This document shows, piece by piece, positions 53,986 through 64,000 of a stretch of DNA of 64,000 nucleotides. The notes beneath the pieces are model-generated. The model was given only the letters and a program-made list of their open reading frames with translations, did not search any database and had not been told where the DNA came from. The DNA is taken from assembly GCA_030847615.1 (NCBI GenBank), contig JAUMIR010000003.1, positions 285,318,265 to 285,382,264 of the forward strand, written 5' to 3'. The translations under genes were made by a program, and so were the position numbers. This DNA comes from Gambelia wislizenii (Eukaryota > Chordata > Lepidosauria > Squamata > Crotaphytidae). How positions within the stretch are numbered: the first letter of the stretch is position 1; every line of letters begins with the position of its first letter.

Positions 53986-56339
53986 ATAGTAGAGGTTATC
54001 AACTGGCACATCACCAGTTCCTTGAGATAAGCTGTTTGGCTCTTTGAGTTGAGTACCTCCTCCTTCCCTCCTTTGGGCTTTGTGAAACAGCTGATAGGAT
54101 GGGAGAAAAAGAGGCAAGGCTGATGATGAAAGAAAGTAGCTTCTGTAGGGGTTTGGAATTTTTGGAACAGAGAGGATCAGGGCCCTAGAATCATCTATGA
54201 TTCTATGATTCCCTGATCTTGCCAGCATGCCCTGTGCTTGCCTGGTCTTGCTTTCTCAATGTGAAGGATAGAGAGGATTCAGACAGACTGGGTTGTACCA
54301 TCATGCAAAGGGTCCTTTCCTTGGCAGTCCCTCCATCCTATTTCCAATGACATTGGGGTAGGGGTGGGAAAGGAAATGGAGAACTGGCAGCTTGATGTAT
54401 CATTGGGTCACTGGAAGGTAGAGGGGCTTGGCCCTTCTATTCTTGTTTGTTCAAAATAGACTTACTGGAAAAAGAAGAGGCATGAGTGTTGCCCCCACAG
54501 AAACACATCAGGAGAAATGTCTGATTCCTGATTTTCTAGGTGATACAAAAGCTCATGCACCATCACATTGTCCAACTGTAGCAGAGGGATTTTGTTTGCT
54601 AGTGAAGAAGGAACGATTGCCAGTTTTCACTGATTGAGGACGCTTGCTCCTGAGTGGTTACTTTTGCAATAGATTGAATGGTGGATGAGTTCTAGAAACT
54701 CATCTCTGTGCTCCCTTCTTTTTTCCCCCTGGAACCTCAGATTGTCAAAGGAAGTAGCATTGGGGAGATCAGGTGGAAGGGGTTTGTAGGGCAGATGCAG
54801 AAGCTGCAATCCATATGTCACAACATCCTGCTTTAAAATCAGTACAGTGAGGGAAAGGCACATGATACCGATTCATATCACAAGAGTTTCTGTTTGCCTT
54901 TTGGTGGGGAGGTTTAATGGGCTGTTGCAAGCAATGGAGGCGTTTGTACTTTTCTCTTGAGAATTTCCCACCCCTTTGCAAAGTGTGCATTTTGCAATGG
55001 CAAAAGCATCTTTTTCTTTGCAGTTTCCATGGTAAGCACTCCCCCATAATTGAGTCACCGATGCAGGAGGTTATATAAAGAAGCCAATTTCTGGATCCCA
55101 TCTTATAAGGTTGCCTCTTTCAGCAACATAGGTACGTGGGGCTTTTTTTCAACAAACATCACTGGTAGAATGAAAATACATACTGACAAAGCTGATAACT
55201 CAATTGTTTACCTTTTATAATTATTAGGGATGGTTAGAATCACCCTAAACACCTGAATTGCTATTACCGTAGTACACTACTTAGTACTAGGATAGAATGC
55301 TTTTGCTCTCCTTTGAGCAAGAGAATAGAAGGGATCAAGGCTGTGGTGTACTGTAGATCTGTAGGAGAGAAAACAACATCATTTGTTTGTGTTTAAATTG
55401 GTGGAAAGAAGGCATTATGATTCATACAGTTTTTTGTTTATTCATTACTTCTTTTGAATAACAGATCATTCCCTCTCGCCTGTCTAACAAAGAACACTGG
55501 AAAACTTGAAATACCAGCAGGGCAGATACTAGTAAAATACATTGCCTTACCTATCCTTAACATTGTTTTTCATTTGCCACCAGTGAATAGTTGAAGTTTC
55601 CCAGGGCAAATAAGCTGGATGAAAGATTAATTCTCTATATTACCTTGCCCCCACCGCCCCACTCCAGCAAGACAGGTACAACCCACCAGGCTTAACAAAG
55701 CTTATCAGCTATATCTGAAGCCTGACAGCTATGTGCCAATTTTCTGTTTTTCCAGACCTAGGCAGGCAGTAAAAGTAGATTTAGGCCTAAAATCCAACTG
55801 CCAGTCTGGGTATATCAGCTGAACAACAGCTGAATGGCAAGTCATTACTTACATGTATCCCACTGATATACCCCATTGATTCAGTTAGGGTAAATTGATT
55901 TAGTCCCATTGATGTAAATGTCAGTTCTGGCATTGTATGCCAAGTAAACTAGAAAAATACAGCATAAAAGACAGTGCATCACACCATGTGGGAGTCTTGC
56001 TTGCAAGGACCACCATAGCAGCTCAAATGATATGCTCTGGTTATCTGTAGGGCAGCTGGTACAAAGAAGGGCCCTTCATTGGGAAGACTTTTCCCTCAAC
56101 AGAGACTGTTGTGTTATTGATCCAGAAAATTGCCCCATGGGTATACCATTGATGTTAGGCCTTTCAGCAGAGAGATAGCAGCATTTTTCCTTCAGAGTTC
56201 ATACTCATTTTCTGATTCTGGGGTTCAAAACAATGTTTTTGCTGTTTCCAATTGGAGATAATAGTAGTCATATTTTAAAGGTACAGAAATGGTATGTAAT
56301 GAAAATTTTGTCTATTCCAATGAGTATAAGTCATAAAAG
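53986..56339. other. no gene recognised
   Basis: Mostly unique-looking. 55,865-55,925 ('gatttagtcccattgatgta') may be a fragment of the 'aagtccca' MITE family. The frame 55,101-54,769 (minus) is cysteine-rich without a recognised domain. Confidence 0.45.
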
Positions 56340-56575
56340 GGGCCTAAATACCCTAAAGGCACCAGATCCTGTCTGATTTTGGAAGCTAAGCAGGGTAAGC
56401 CTTGATTAGTACTTGGATGGGGGACCACAAATGAATACTGGGTGCTGTAGGCTATATTTCAGAGGAAGGAACTGCAAAACCACCTCTGAGTATTCCTTGC
56501 CTAAGAAAACCTTATGGAATTCATGCGGTCACCATAAGTCACAAGCAGCTTGAAGGCACACACGCACGTGTGCAC
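56340..56575 (+). mobile_element. 5S rRNA-derived SINE
   Basis: The head follows the 5S rRNA gene: 'gcaccagatcctgtctgatt', A box 'gaagctaagcaggg' (56,382-56,395), 'agtacttggatgggggacca' (intermediate element) and 'gaatactgggtgctgtaggc' (C-box region). From 56,455 a body and tail shared with Sauria SINEs follows ('ccataagtcacaagcagctt', 'gaaggcacacacgcac'). The internal 5S promoter would drive Pol III transcription; the tail is recognised by RTE/BovB reverse transcriptase. A known SINE class, not a 5S gene. Confidence 0.9.
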
Positions 56576-57673
56576 ACATATGCATAGTGGAAAAGGCACA
56601 GGAAGCTTATCTTTGGGCTCCCCTTCTTCCTAATGTCAAAGGGAGTTGCTTTGGTTTGGGGGAGACAGGGATTCGTTATTAGGGGATATGCAGCAGCTAT
56701 GACTCATATTTCATGGGATGTAGGAGAAAAGTTCTTTTCTTTTCTTTTTTTTTGGCCAAAGGAATGCTTGATCTTGAAAGGCGGTGTTTTCATTCATTTT
56801 CTTGAGCAAGAAAATACGAGTATGAGAACAGTATACAAGTTTCAGCAAGTCTTGAAATTGCAGAGTTGATGCATGAAAGAGAAAGGCAGGGAAGACTCCT
56901 TTGCCAAGATCCGATATTGTTGATGAGGAAACAGTCCAGATCTCCTGGCACCAGGTGTATTTGACAAGAAAGAGGATGCTTGAGGATTTTCCTAAACGGT
57001 GTCTTTTGATCATGCTCTGGAGCACCCTCGTCTGTATTCCTCTCCCAGTTTGAAGCTTTAATATTGGGTCACCATTTTACATCTTAGAGGAGAGTTCCTT
57101 GTAGTTAAATATGGCAGTCTGCACACACTGTTTTTGTAGCCAGTTAAAAGTAACAGTTGCAAGAGTGTGACACTGGACACAAGGCATCTTAGCAGGAGAG
57201 AGAGTTTTGATACTACAGTACTGTACTCTAAGCTTTGGAGCCCCTCAGAAACATATGCATTGTTTATTTGCACCTTTAAACTGCCCACTAAGCAAAGTTC
57301 TTTGGGCAGTTTGATAAAAATAGAAAGTACAAAAGACAATACAATAGAGACCAAAGCTAGCAAAGTGCAACTGCAACACTGAGCTCCAACCAGTCATTTA
57401 AAATTACTTAAAAAAATGCCTCCCTGTTCCACCCTCCTCCCATTAAAGGACTAATATGACATGAAATGTTAATCTTTTCTCAAAAAATAAAGACCTTGGA
57501 CATTTAATAATTGAACCAAGAGATTCAAAATTTGTTCTTGAAACATGTTAATGTATTAGGGTCAATGAATTAATTTTGAATGAGCGATTTCTGAGCTTTG
57601 GCTGGGAAGGCGTTTCTGTGAGGTCAGATTGGCTAGTGATTTTGAAGTATTCTGTTTGTGCTGTGACATCTAT
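56576..57673. other. no recognisable feature
   Basis: Nothing recognised. Confidence 0.5.
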
Positions 57674-57675
57674 TA

Positions 57676-58224
57676 CACTTGCCCCTCCACATTCATGACT
57701 TTCACATTCGTGGTTTTGATTATTTGCGGAAAGCTGCTTGCCCCCCTGCTGCTCAACACCCCATCCCTTCCCAAGGCAGCGAAGGGCTTAGCCCGTGGCT
57801 GCCTTGGGAAGGCAGGGTGGAAAGCCACAGGGTGGTAAGCCCAAGGCAGTGAATGGGGTGGAGAGTGAGCGCGCTAGCGGCTTTCCACCCTGCCTTCTCA
57901 CGAAGCCCGTCGCTGCCCTGGGAAGGTGGGGTGGGAAGCAGCTGGTGTGCTCGTGCTTCAACCGACTCCCTTCCCAAGGCAGCGAAGGGCTTCTCAGGAA
58001 GCCTGTTGCTGCCCTGGGAAGGCGGGGGGAAGCAGCTGGCACCTTCCTGCTTCAACCCACTCCCTTCCCAAGGCAGTGAGGGGCTTCTCACGCAGCCCGT
58101 CGCTGCCTTGGGAAGGGACTGGCGTGGAAAGCCACTCGCCCGCAGGTTCATTTCTTATTTGTGTTTTTTTCACATTCGCGGGGGTTGTCTGCCCCTAACC
58201 CCCGTGAATGTGAAGGGATGACAG
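57676..58224. mobile_element. Tigger-like TA-flanked element with a second palindromic GC-rich core
   Basis: Begins CACTTGCCCCTCCACATTCA and ends inverted (gtgaatgtgaagggatgacag), with TA at 57,674-57,675 and 58,225-58,226. The subterminal text ('acattcgtggttttgattat', 'cacattcgcgggggttgtct') matches the 10,876 copy. The core (57,760-58,120) holds about four imperfect palindromes built on CTTCCCAAGGCAGCGAAGGG and its complement, unrelated to the core of the first copy. The overlapping frames here are compositional. Confidence 0.85.
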
Positions 58225-59341
58225 TAGTTTGAATAACCAAGACTTGTTTGCTCAATGTCAGGGGTAGCTGCAAAATGAAGCTTGAGGGCCACATAGAGCC
58301 CCAAGGCCATTTTTGTGGCCCACAGCCCCACTTTGAGGACCCTGATTCTCCCTCTTCAACAAAATAAATGTTTAAATGACAACATCACAATTGCCACCCC
58401 TGGAGGTCTCCAGGAGTCGCAGTTTTCAGTTGAAATGCTGCAGAATTCTCCCAATGTCTGAAAAGAAAAGAATGTCAGAAAAGAAAATCCACAAAACTGA
58501 AACTGAACTTCTGTCCACTTTTCAGTTTTATTTTGCTTTTATTTTGTTGAAAATACATTTCCTGGCCTGGTGTAATCCACAGTGTGTCTGGGTGTAAAAA
58601 TTTGAAACCGGACTATTTGAAGCTGTGCATCCCTGCCCTCAGACTGCTTCTAGTGGTTCTTAGATTTCTGTGCTGATGGCACTATTTTTGTCAGTACATC
58701 TAGATTGTGGTGGTGAAGGGAGACTGATGGGTGGGTGGCCCTGTCTCCTCAACAGAGAAGCTAAATATAAGGCATCTTGATTCTTTAATCTGTATTTTAA
58801 GCCATCAAAGATCAAAGCAACTGAGGTTAACTGATGTAAATAGCCATTCAGCTAAACAAAACACAGTGTTTCAATATTTTGGGTTTGGACCATACAGATT
58901 AGACCAGGAAATGAATGGCCAACCTGTGGTCCACAGATGGTATTCAATCTACCTAATGATTTTTATGAAGCCAGCAAACTAGGGGGAAACTACAGGGGAG
59001 CAAAGGGGGCAGATTCTTTGGGGAAGAATGCTGACTGGTCAGCTAAATGGATCAATGCTTGTTGTTCATGGAAAACAGAAACCATGTTTTCTTGATGGAT
59101 ACTTTCCCCCAAGGGAAGACAATAATGTCATGGCTGAGAAGAGCCCAGGGAGATGCCTGGATTCTCTTAATGCCAGCTGCTAATGTGAGAGTAGTCCTAA
59201 TATGTCATTTCTGTTGCTGGTTCAACTCAGTTTATGGGGAAGAGAGTTGAGTGAATCTCCCTCCATTGGGCCCAGGGCTAGATTTATGAATGGTTCAATT
59301 GGTGCAATTGCTCCAAGCCTGGCAATAGCTAGGGTCCCAAT
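58225..59341. other. no gene recognised
   Basis: No repeat or gene identified with confidence; 58,256-58,350 ('gagggccacatagagcccca') may be another DNA-element end. Confidence 0.45.
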
Positions 59342-59479
59342 CAGGGCTGTCTTATCTGTTAGGCATTCTAGGCAAAGTGCCAAGGACCTACAAAAATGTT
59401 AGGGCCTAAAGAAATGGGATTAACAATTTTTTTTTTACAGGAATTGGGAAGGAAAACAAAATTTCAAAATAAAGATCTA

Positions 59480-59600
59480 CCTATCTATATATTTCTCTTG
59501 GGTATGCTGCCATTCCCAGTGTGCTGAATGGCTGCTTAGGGACCTGACCAACCAATCACAGGTCTGTTGGGCAGCCAATCAGCACACTGGAGGCGGGACC
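59480..59600 (-). mobile_element. unclassified repeat, third copy (partial)
   Basis: 'ctatatatttctcttgggta' and 'tgctgccattcccagtgtgc' are the inverse of 12,827-12,868. 'cagccaatcagcacactgga' (59,571-59,590) repeats the same motif in direct orientation. Confidence 0.65.
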
Positions 59601-59624
59601 ATGTAGATTCCAAACATGGCCACC

Positions 59625-60000
59625 GGAGAGGGAGAGGGAGTACCATGGGGGTGGATGTGGGGTGTGCTGGAGTGCAGGGGGTGGGGTCCAATGGGCAGAA
59701 TGAGCGGAGGGGGGCAGAAAGAGTGGGGGGGAGACGAAGTGGAGGGAGTGGTGGTGGGAAGAACAAGCAGAGAGGGGTGACAGGGGACAGAACAAGCGGA
59801 GGGGTGGCTGGGGGGAAGAACAAGTGGAGGGGTATGGCAGGGGACAGAACAAATAGAGGGGGTGGCAGGGGACAGAACAAGTAGAAGGGGGTGGCAGGGG
59901 GCCAGAACAAATGGAGGGGGGTGGCAGGGTGGCAGAACAAGGAGAAGGGGGTGGCGGGGGGCAGAACAAGTGGAGGGGGGTGGCAGGGGGTAGAGTTTTT
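59625..60000. repeat. G-rich minisatellite, ~28-32-bp unit
   Basis: Units of the form 'ggaggggtggcaggggacag' + 'aacaagt' repeat about ten times (clearest 59,760-59,990). The proline-rich minus-strand frames are compositional. Confidence 0.88.
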
Positions 60001-60111
60001 TAATGGCTTATGGTATGCCAGGTCGGGCTAGTATTTTATATTTTCCTCCACAAAAAAAGAGTGCCTAGGGCCTATGAAAACTTTAATATGGCCCTGGACT
60101 CAGTGCTGAAA

Positions 60112-60490
60112 GAAAGAAAGAAAGAGGAGATTTTCAGATGGGGAAATTATTCCCCGGGGAGATCGGACCAGAAGCAGCGCCGCGGTTCCAACGCCCACTT
60201 CCCTCTCCCGATATTCCGTCGTCCTCACGCTGTCCTTTTTTTAGTCTCTTCCGTCATATTTTATTAACAATGACCTCTCGTTAATAAAATAACGAGAGTT
60301 AACGAGAGTTACGTTGTTAATAAAATATGATGGAAGAGACTAGAAAAAGGACAGCGTGAGGACGACGGAATATCGGGAGAGGGAAGTGGGCATGCGAACT
60401 GTGGCGCTGCTTCCGGGACAGAAATAATTCTATCCCAATCTCCCCGGGGAATAATTTCCCCATCTGAAAATCTCCAGAAAGTCTTTTCCT
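60112..60490. repeat. large foldback palindrome, arms ~150-165 bp
   Basis: The left arm (about 60,123-60,272: 'gagattttcagatggggaaa', 'tattccccggggaga', 'ccgatattccgtcgtcctca', 'cgctgtcctttttttag', 'catattttattaacaa') is inverted almost unchanged at about 60,314-60,478. A central spacer of about 40 bp contains two 'aacgagagtt' copies. The left arm lacks about 17 bp present on the right (near 60,415-60,435). Both arms read the same peptide in their own orientation, which follows from symmetry. The family is unknown to me. Confidence 0.93.
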
Positions 60491-62303
60491 TCTTCCCCAG
60501 TAGCTTTCCAAACCTCCTTGAGCTTTTCTTACTGCCTATATTTTTGTGAATTACTTGAGTAACAGATGCATGGGGGTTCAGGCTGGTAAGATTCATCCAA
60601 GTTGTAGGGATGAAAACTGGTCCAGGCATAAAGATTTTTGTCTTTTGTGCTGTGTAATGTATGTTTTGCTTATTTATCTCATTTCTGTACCACCCCTGCT
60701 AGAGTCAGTCACCCATGTGGCACAATTTGCGGTCTCTGTTTTGGGTGCTATTACAGGGTCCCAGCCACCTTAGTCCAGCCTTGACTGGCCTTATGCTGAA
60801 ATGAAATGATACTGCAGTTTTCTACCAGAAACATACAGCCCAAAGAGTCCTATGGGACCTTTATTAAATTAAAAGCAGCATGAAGTGTGGAAGTGATCTA
60901 AGGTTTATGGTATATTAATTATATTTCCCCTGCACGGGAGACCTCATAGCAGCAACATGCATAGTCTTTATTACAGACTCTTCTCTGTAAGCATGGATTT
61001 TTTGATGTTTCTTTTCTTTTTAAGGTATTCTTAGATTGATGGCATGTTTTCTTTTGCTCCCCAAAGAGAGCTTCCAAGCTGATATGAATGAGTGGTGTTT
61101 TCAGGCTCTGCTGACCAAGAAGTTGTTCATAAAAGCTGCTAGTAACAAATGCCATATTGCATCAATTAATCATCCATCCCTAATACTTTCCACTTGCAGT
61201 TGAACAAGTGACCCTTGCTAGTATATGAGGGTTGGAACTTCTTTTCTTGAGCCACTGCAGTGTCAGTAAGACACCTTAGCTAGTCCCCTTTGACAAGAGT
61301 AATTTATCTGGTAGGTTGCTTTTTGTTTCTGTGTTTGCTAACCTGCACTTGTCTTCTTTTTTGAGATAATAAACGATCCTTCTTTAAATATAAAATTGCT
61401 GCTGTCAGCCTCTGGATCTGAACTCCCTGCATGGCTGTACTTTTAAATTGGCCCATCAAGCCTGCTTCTTTTCAGTGTTGTAGACTCTTATCTCTCAGTC
61501 TAGGTCATACTCACAGAAAAATCTCCATGCTGTTAAGCAAACCAGTGCAATGGATCTCTAAAATTTGTAATGAACTCTTATTGAACTTAACACAAAAGCA
61601 GTCATCTCTGGCCTTCTGGCTTCTATATGCTGGAATCTGAGCCACTCTACTTACCCAGGGAACATAAATTTGCAGGATCTCCTGTTATCCTTTGTAGTTT
61701 GTACACCCCACTTGCACAGCTTGTCAAGTGCAATCTATACAAATGTGTATGATTTTGAGCAATCAGATATTTTTTGTTTATTATACAACTGGCTGAGACT
61801 AATTTTATAAATACTCCTTTCCCAGCATGGGGATTTTCAAGAGTTTTCCAAGAGGGCTACTCAAGGAGTTACATGTTCGTTCAAGGGGTGGGGATTGCTA
61901 GGAGAAGTAGCTCCATGTGTCAGAGAGATTTAGTAGCCCAATTTGTTGTACAGCTCACTTGAATGTCCTTGGAAATCTCTGGAAGGTGTATGAGTTTTGT
62001 GGAAAAAATGAAGTACAATCTAATTTAGTATTAGAATCTGAAAAATATAATGGGGTGACAGTATACTGTCATGGTAAGATTGTTACAGCCCTTGAGAAGA
62101 TGAGAAACATCTGCATAGATCAGTTTGTAGAATTAGGCTAGTGCTTTGCAGAACTAGATCTATTATTTAGTCAATCTAGCACTCACTGTATTTTCCATAA
62201 CTCACTGTATCTTACATAGTTTTACAGGGGGAAATGGATAAACATGTTAAATGGGTGTTCTGTGGGATCTAAAATATAAATATTTAAGGTATAGCTAGAG
62301 ACC
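60491..62303. other. no recognisable feature
   Basis: Nothing recognised. No splice-bounded frame stands out. Confidence 0.5.
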
Positions 62304-62762
62304 CAGTGTGGTGTAGTAATTTAAGCATTGGGCTAGGACTCTGGGAGACCAGGGTTCACGTAACTGCCTGCCCATGTAAACCTACTAGGTGACCTTGGGC
62401 AATTCATACTCTCTCAGGTATTTATCACACTACACTGTTATACTGCTATTTTCCACTTTAACTGCCATGGCTGCCTTCTGTGGAATCCTGGGATTTTCAG
62501 TTTAGGGAGGGGCATTTAGCATTCTCAGCTAGAGAGCTCTTAGGCCTCACTAAACTACAAACCCCAGAATTCTACAGGAGGCAGCCATAGCAGTTAAAGT
62601 GGAATAATAGCACTATAACAGTGTAGTGTGATAATATTTTCAGTCTAAGAGGAAAGCAACAGCAAACATCCTGTGAACAAATTTTCCCAAGAAGACCCCA
62701 TGATAGATTTGACTTAGGGCTGCTATATATTGCAAACAGTTTGAAGGTACACAACAGTGACA
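62304..62762 (+). mobile_element. Sauria SINE interrupted by a MITE
   Basis: Head 'ccagtgtggtgtagtaattt', 'gactctgggagaccagggtt' (B-box region) and 'ggtgaccttgggcaattcat' at 62,309-62,417. The body resumes at 62,637 ('cagtctaagaggaaagcaac', 'aatttt.ccaagaagacccc') and ends in the BovB-like tail ('gtttgaaggtacacaacagt'). Confidence 0.88.
62418..62636. mobile_element. foldback MITE nested in a Sauria SINE
   Basis: Left 'tttatcacactacactgtta' and 'ctattttccactttaactgc' pair with right 'gcagttaaagtggaataata' and 'cagtgtagtgtgataatatt'. The centre contains 'ggaatcctgggattttcagt' and 'actacaaaccccagaattct'. It splits the SINE between 'ctctctcag' and 'cagtctaag'. Same family as 43,383. Confidence 0.88.
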
Positions 62763-62850
62763 AGGCCTAATTACGAATAAGACACAGCTGAAATTAAGTC
62801 CCGTTAGTTTTAGAAGAAAACTGACAAAATTCTTTTTTTCCTGCTGTGGT

Positions 62851-62887
<37 letters not shown>

Positions 62888-63529
62888 CTTTAAATGAGAC
62901 TTAAATATACTTATTTTGGGAAACTTGCAGACTTTGTGCTTCCAGAATTGGTGCAGATGCCAGAGCCTTGTCACAAGCTAAGTACATGTACAAAGATAAA
63001 AAGAAGAAAGAAGAAAACGTCAACAGAGTAGAACAGATAAAAATACTATGTCTCAAGTTGTCCACCATAGTATCCAGCAGATACAATGCACTCACTTCTA
63101 TGAGAATAATTGAGAAAACACAACCAAGACCAGTAATTATTTGATATGGTACATAGTTTTACATGAAAGTCTTCCTATTATATAGTTTTTAGAAATCATT
63201 TTGGGTAGTAGATATATGTACACCTTGTATTAAACATTTTATTCATTATTCTATAAGAAAATATCTCCTAATCTATTTTTTTTTATTTTTTCAGAAAAAA
63301 TGGGGAAAAAGTTTTAACCCCTCTCCCCCCCGCCCGATTTTTCCAGTCCTTCACATTTCTGTTTTCACATAATCAGCTCATTTAGAATGTGTGTGCATGT
63401 ATGTGCGTGTGCAGTTTTTCTCCCTCTGGACTGCTTGCTACATTGACAATTTAATTACTGTGTGACCAAAACTAAACTAGGTGTGCAGGCTGGCACATGC
63501 TGTGCATTGATAGCTTTTGTGTCATTTTG
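62763..63529. other. no gene; (TC)n microsatellite at 62,852-62,886
   Basis: About seventeen TC units, otherwise unremarkable AT-rich DNA with a C-run at 63,325-63,332. Confidence 0.55.
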
Positions 63530-63538
63530 TTTTTCAGG

Positions 63539-63591
63539 CTTAAAGCTGTGAAGTGAAGTGATGATGGCGGCATTTCCTACTTCCCAGGCTT
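63539..63591 (+). other. possible small exon (weak)
   Basis: 'tcattttgtttttcag' (63,523-63,538) is a good 3' splice site. It is followed by 'gcttaaagctg' and an ATGATGGCGGCA start-like context (63,562-63,573), then 'cttgtatgt' as a possible 5' splice site. The residues would be 'MMAAFPTSQA'. No further exon is visible, so this is a suggestion only. Confidence 0.15.
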
Positions 63592-64000
63592 GTATGTATA
63601 ATACTTTCCTATGCTCTTTGTTTGCATAGATCCAGGATAAAAGAAGGCTCTTTTAAAGTTAATGTTCTGGTTAAGATTGGATAAGTCTTTGTCTGGTTTC
63701 TTAAATATGGTTTGCTGGGTGATCTGGTTTGAGAGATGGGATAAAAAACATACTTTGTGAGATAAAATGAACACTTCAACAGTATACAGACATCTTTATG
63801 AGTCATGAGAACTTTGGAAAGGATCAGCCAGTTAAAGAGCAAAGATTTAAAATAAGAAATTCCTCTTAGTGCTGGAGGGAAAGAACAGGAAATTTATAAC
63901 AGGACAGGAAAGAACAGGAAATTTATAACAGGAAATTTAGAGTGTGTGAAAGCTAATTGTATGTTACTTCCAATTTAAGATATGGTTGCTTTATTTCAAG
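63592..64000. other. no gene; short tandem near 63,880-63,945
   Basis: 'gaacaggaaatttataacag' occurs twice in tandem (63,883 and 63,911 regions), then a partial third unit. Nothing else. Confidence 0.55.

Larger units (their letters stand above)
59342..60096. mobile_element. composite DNA-type element with CAGGGC/GCCCTG ends
   Basis: The left end (CAGGGCTGTCTTATCTGTTA, 'ggcaaagtgccaaggaccta') and right end ('agtgcctagggcctatgaaa', 'ctttaatatggccctg') are related in inverted orientation. Inside are an inverted piece of the unclassified repeat and a GC-rich minisatellite. No target duplication is obvious. Confidence 0.5.

Noticed and set aside
56340..56480. Functional 5S rRNA gene
   Set aside because: The sequence is diverged from 5S in several places and continues into a SINE body and tail without a T-run terminator.
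59536..59969. Proline-rich minus-strand proteins
   Set aside because: They follow from the G-rich minisatellite; two different frames are equally open.
62304..62417. Functional tRNA gene
   Set aside because: Only the Pol III promoter-like head is present, as part of a Sauria SINE; no cloverleaf can be drawn.

Overview
The window reads as nuclear DNA of a squamate reptile (lizard or snake). No host protein-coding gene can be supported. The evidence is the repeat set: Sauria-type SINEs, 5S-derived SINEs sharing the same 3' end, BovB/RTE, CR1, L2 and L1 LINEs, a DIRS tyrosine-recombinase retrotransposon, a Ty3/Gypsy element, a mariner, and many hAT-like and Tigger-like non-autonomous DNA elements. 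This assemblage is typical of squamates; I cannot name the species. Family names rest on recognition of translated motifs and remembered repeat ends, not on a database search.

Layout. 0-3.7 kb: an L2-like 3' end followed directly by a decayed sense L1 carrying a ~420 bp insertion. 3.7-10.8 kb: SINEs, CR1 tails and small MITEs in otherwise unremarkable DNA. 10.88-11.98 kb: a TA-flanked Tigger-like element filled with a GC-rich array of 32-bp palindromes. 12.4-12.9 kb: an unclassified repeat with a tandem core and a GATA tail. 13.52-16.92 kb: a DIRS element with inverted ends and a visible internal complementary region, lacking gag. 17-24 kb: sparse repeats including BovB. 24.5-28.7 kb: a nearly full-length antisense L1 whose 3' half is inverted. 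29.4-30.9 kb: a second copy of the unclassified repeat, then a mariner with a long open frame but two lost catalytic acids. 32.3 kb: a short Tigger-like copy. 33.5-34.4 kb: a 95/98-bp minisatellite ending in an L2 3' tail. 35.9-43.6 kb: L2 pieces, 5S-SINEs and hAT MITEs. 45.05-49.3 kb: a 5'-complete, 3'-truncated Ty3/Gypsy element with one LTR. 51-54 kb: microsatellite, CR1 tail, L2-like tail. 56.3 kb: 5S-SINE. 57.68-58.22 kb: third Tigger-like copy, again with palindromic GC-rich modules. 59.3-60.5 kb: a composite DNA element with a minisatellite, next to a large foldback palindrome. 62.3-62.8 kb: a Sauria SINE split by a foldback MITE.

Every recognisable coding sequence belongs to a transposable element and all are broken. 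The elements do not form a pathway; they record successive insertions. The points most worth following are the TA-flanked elements that share ends but carry different palindromic cores, the long foldback at 60.1-60.5 kb, the DIRS architecture, and the inverted L1 block bounded by a perfect 14-bp inverted repeat.
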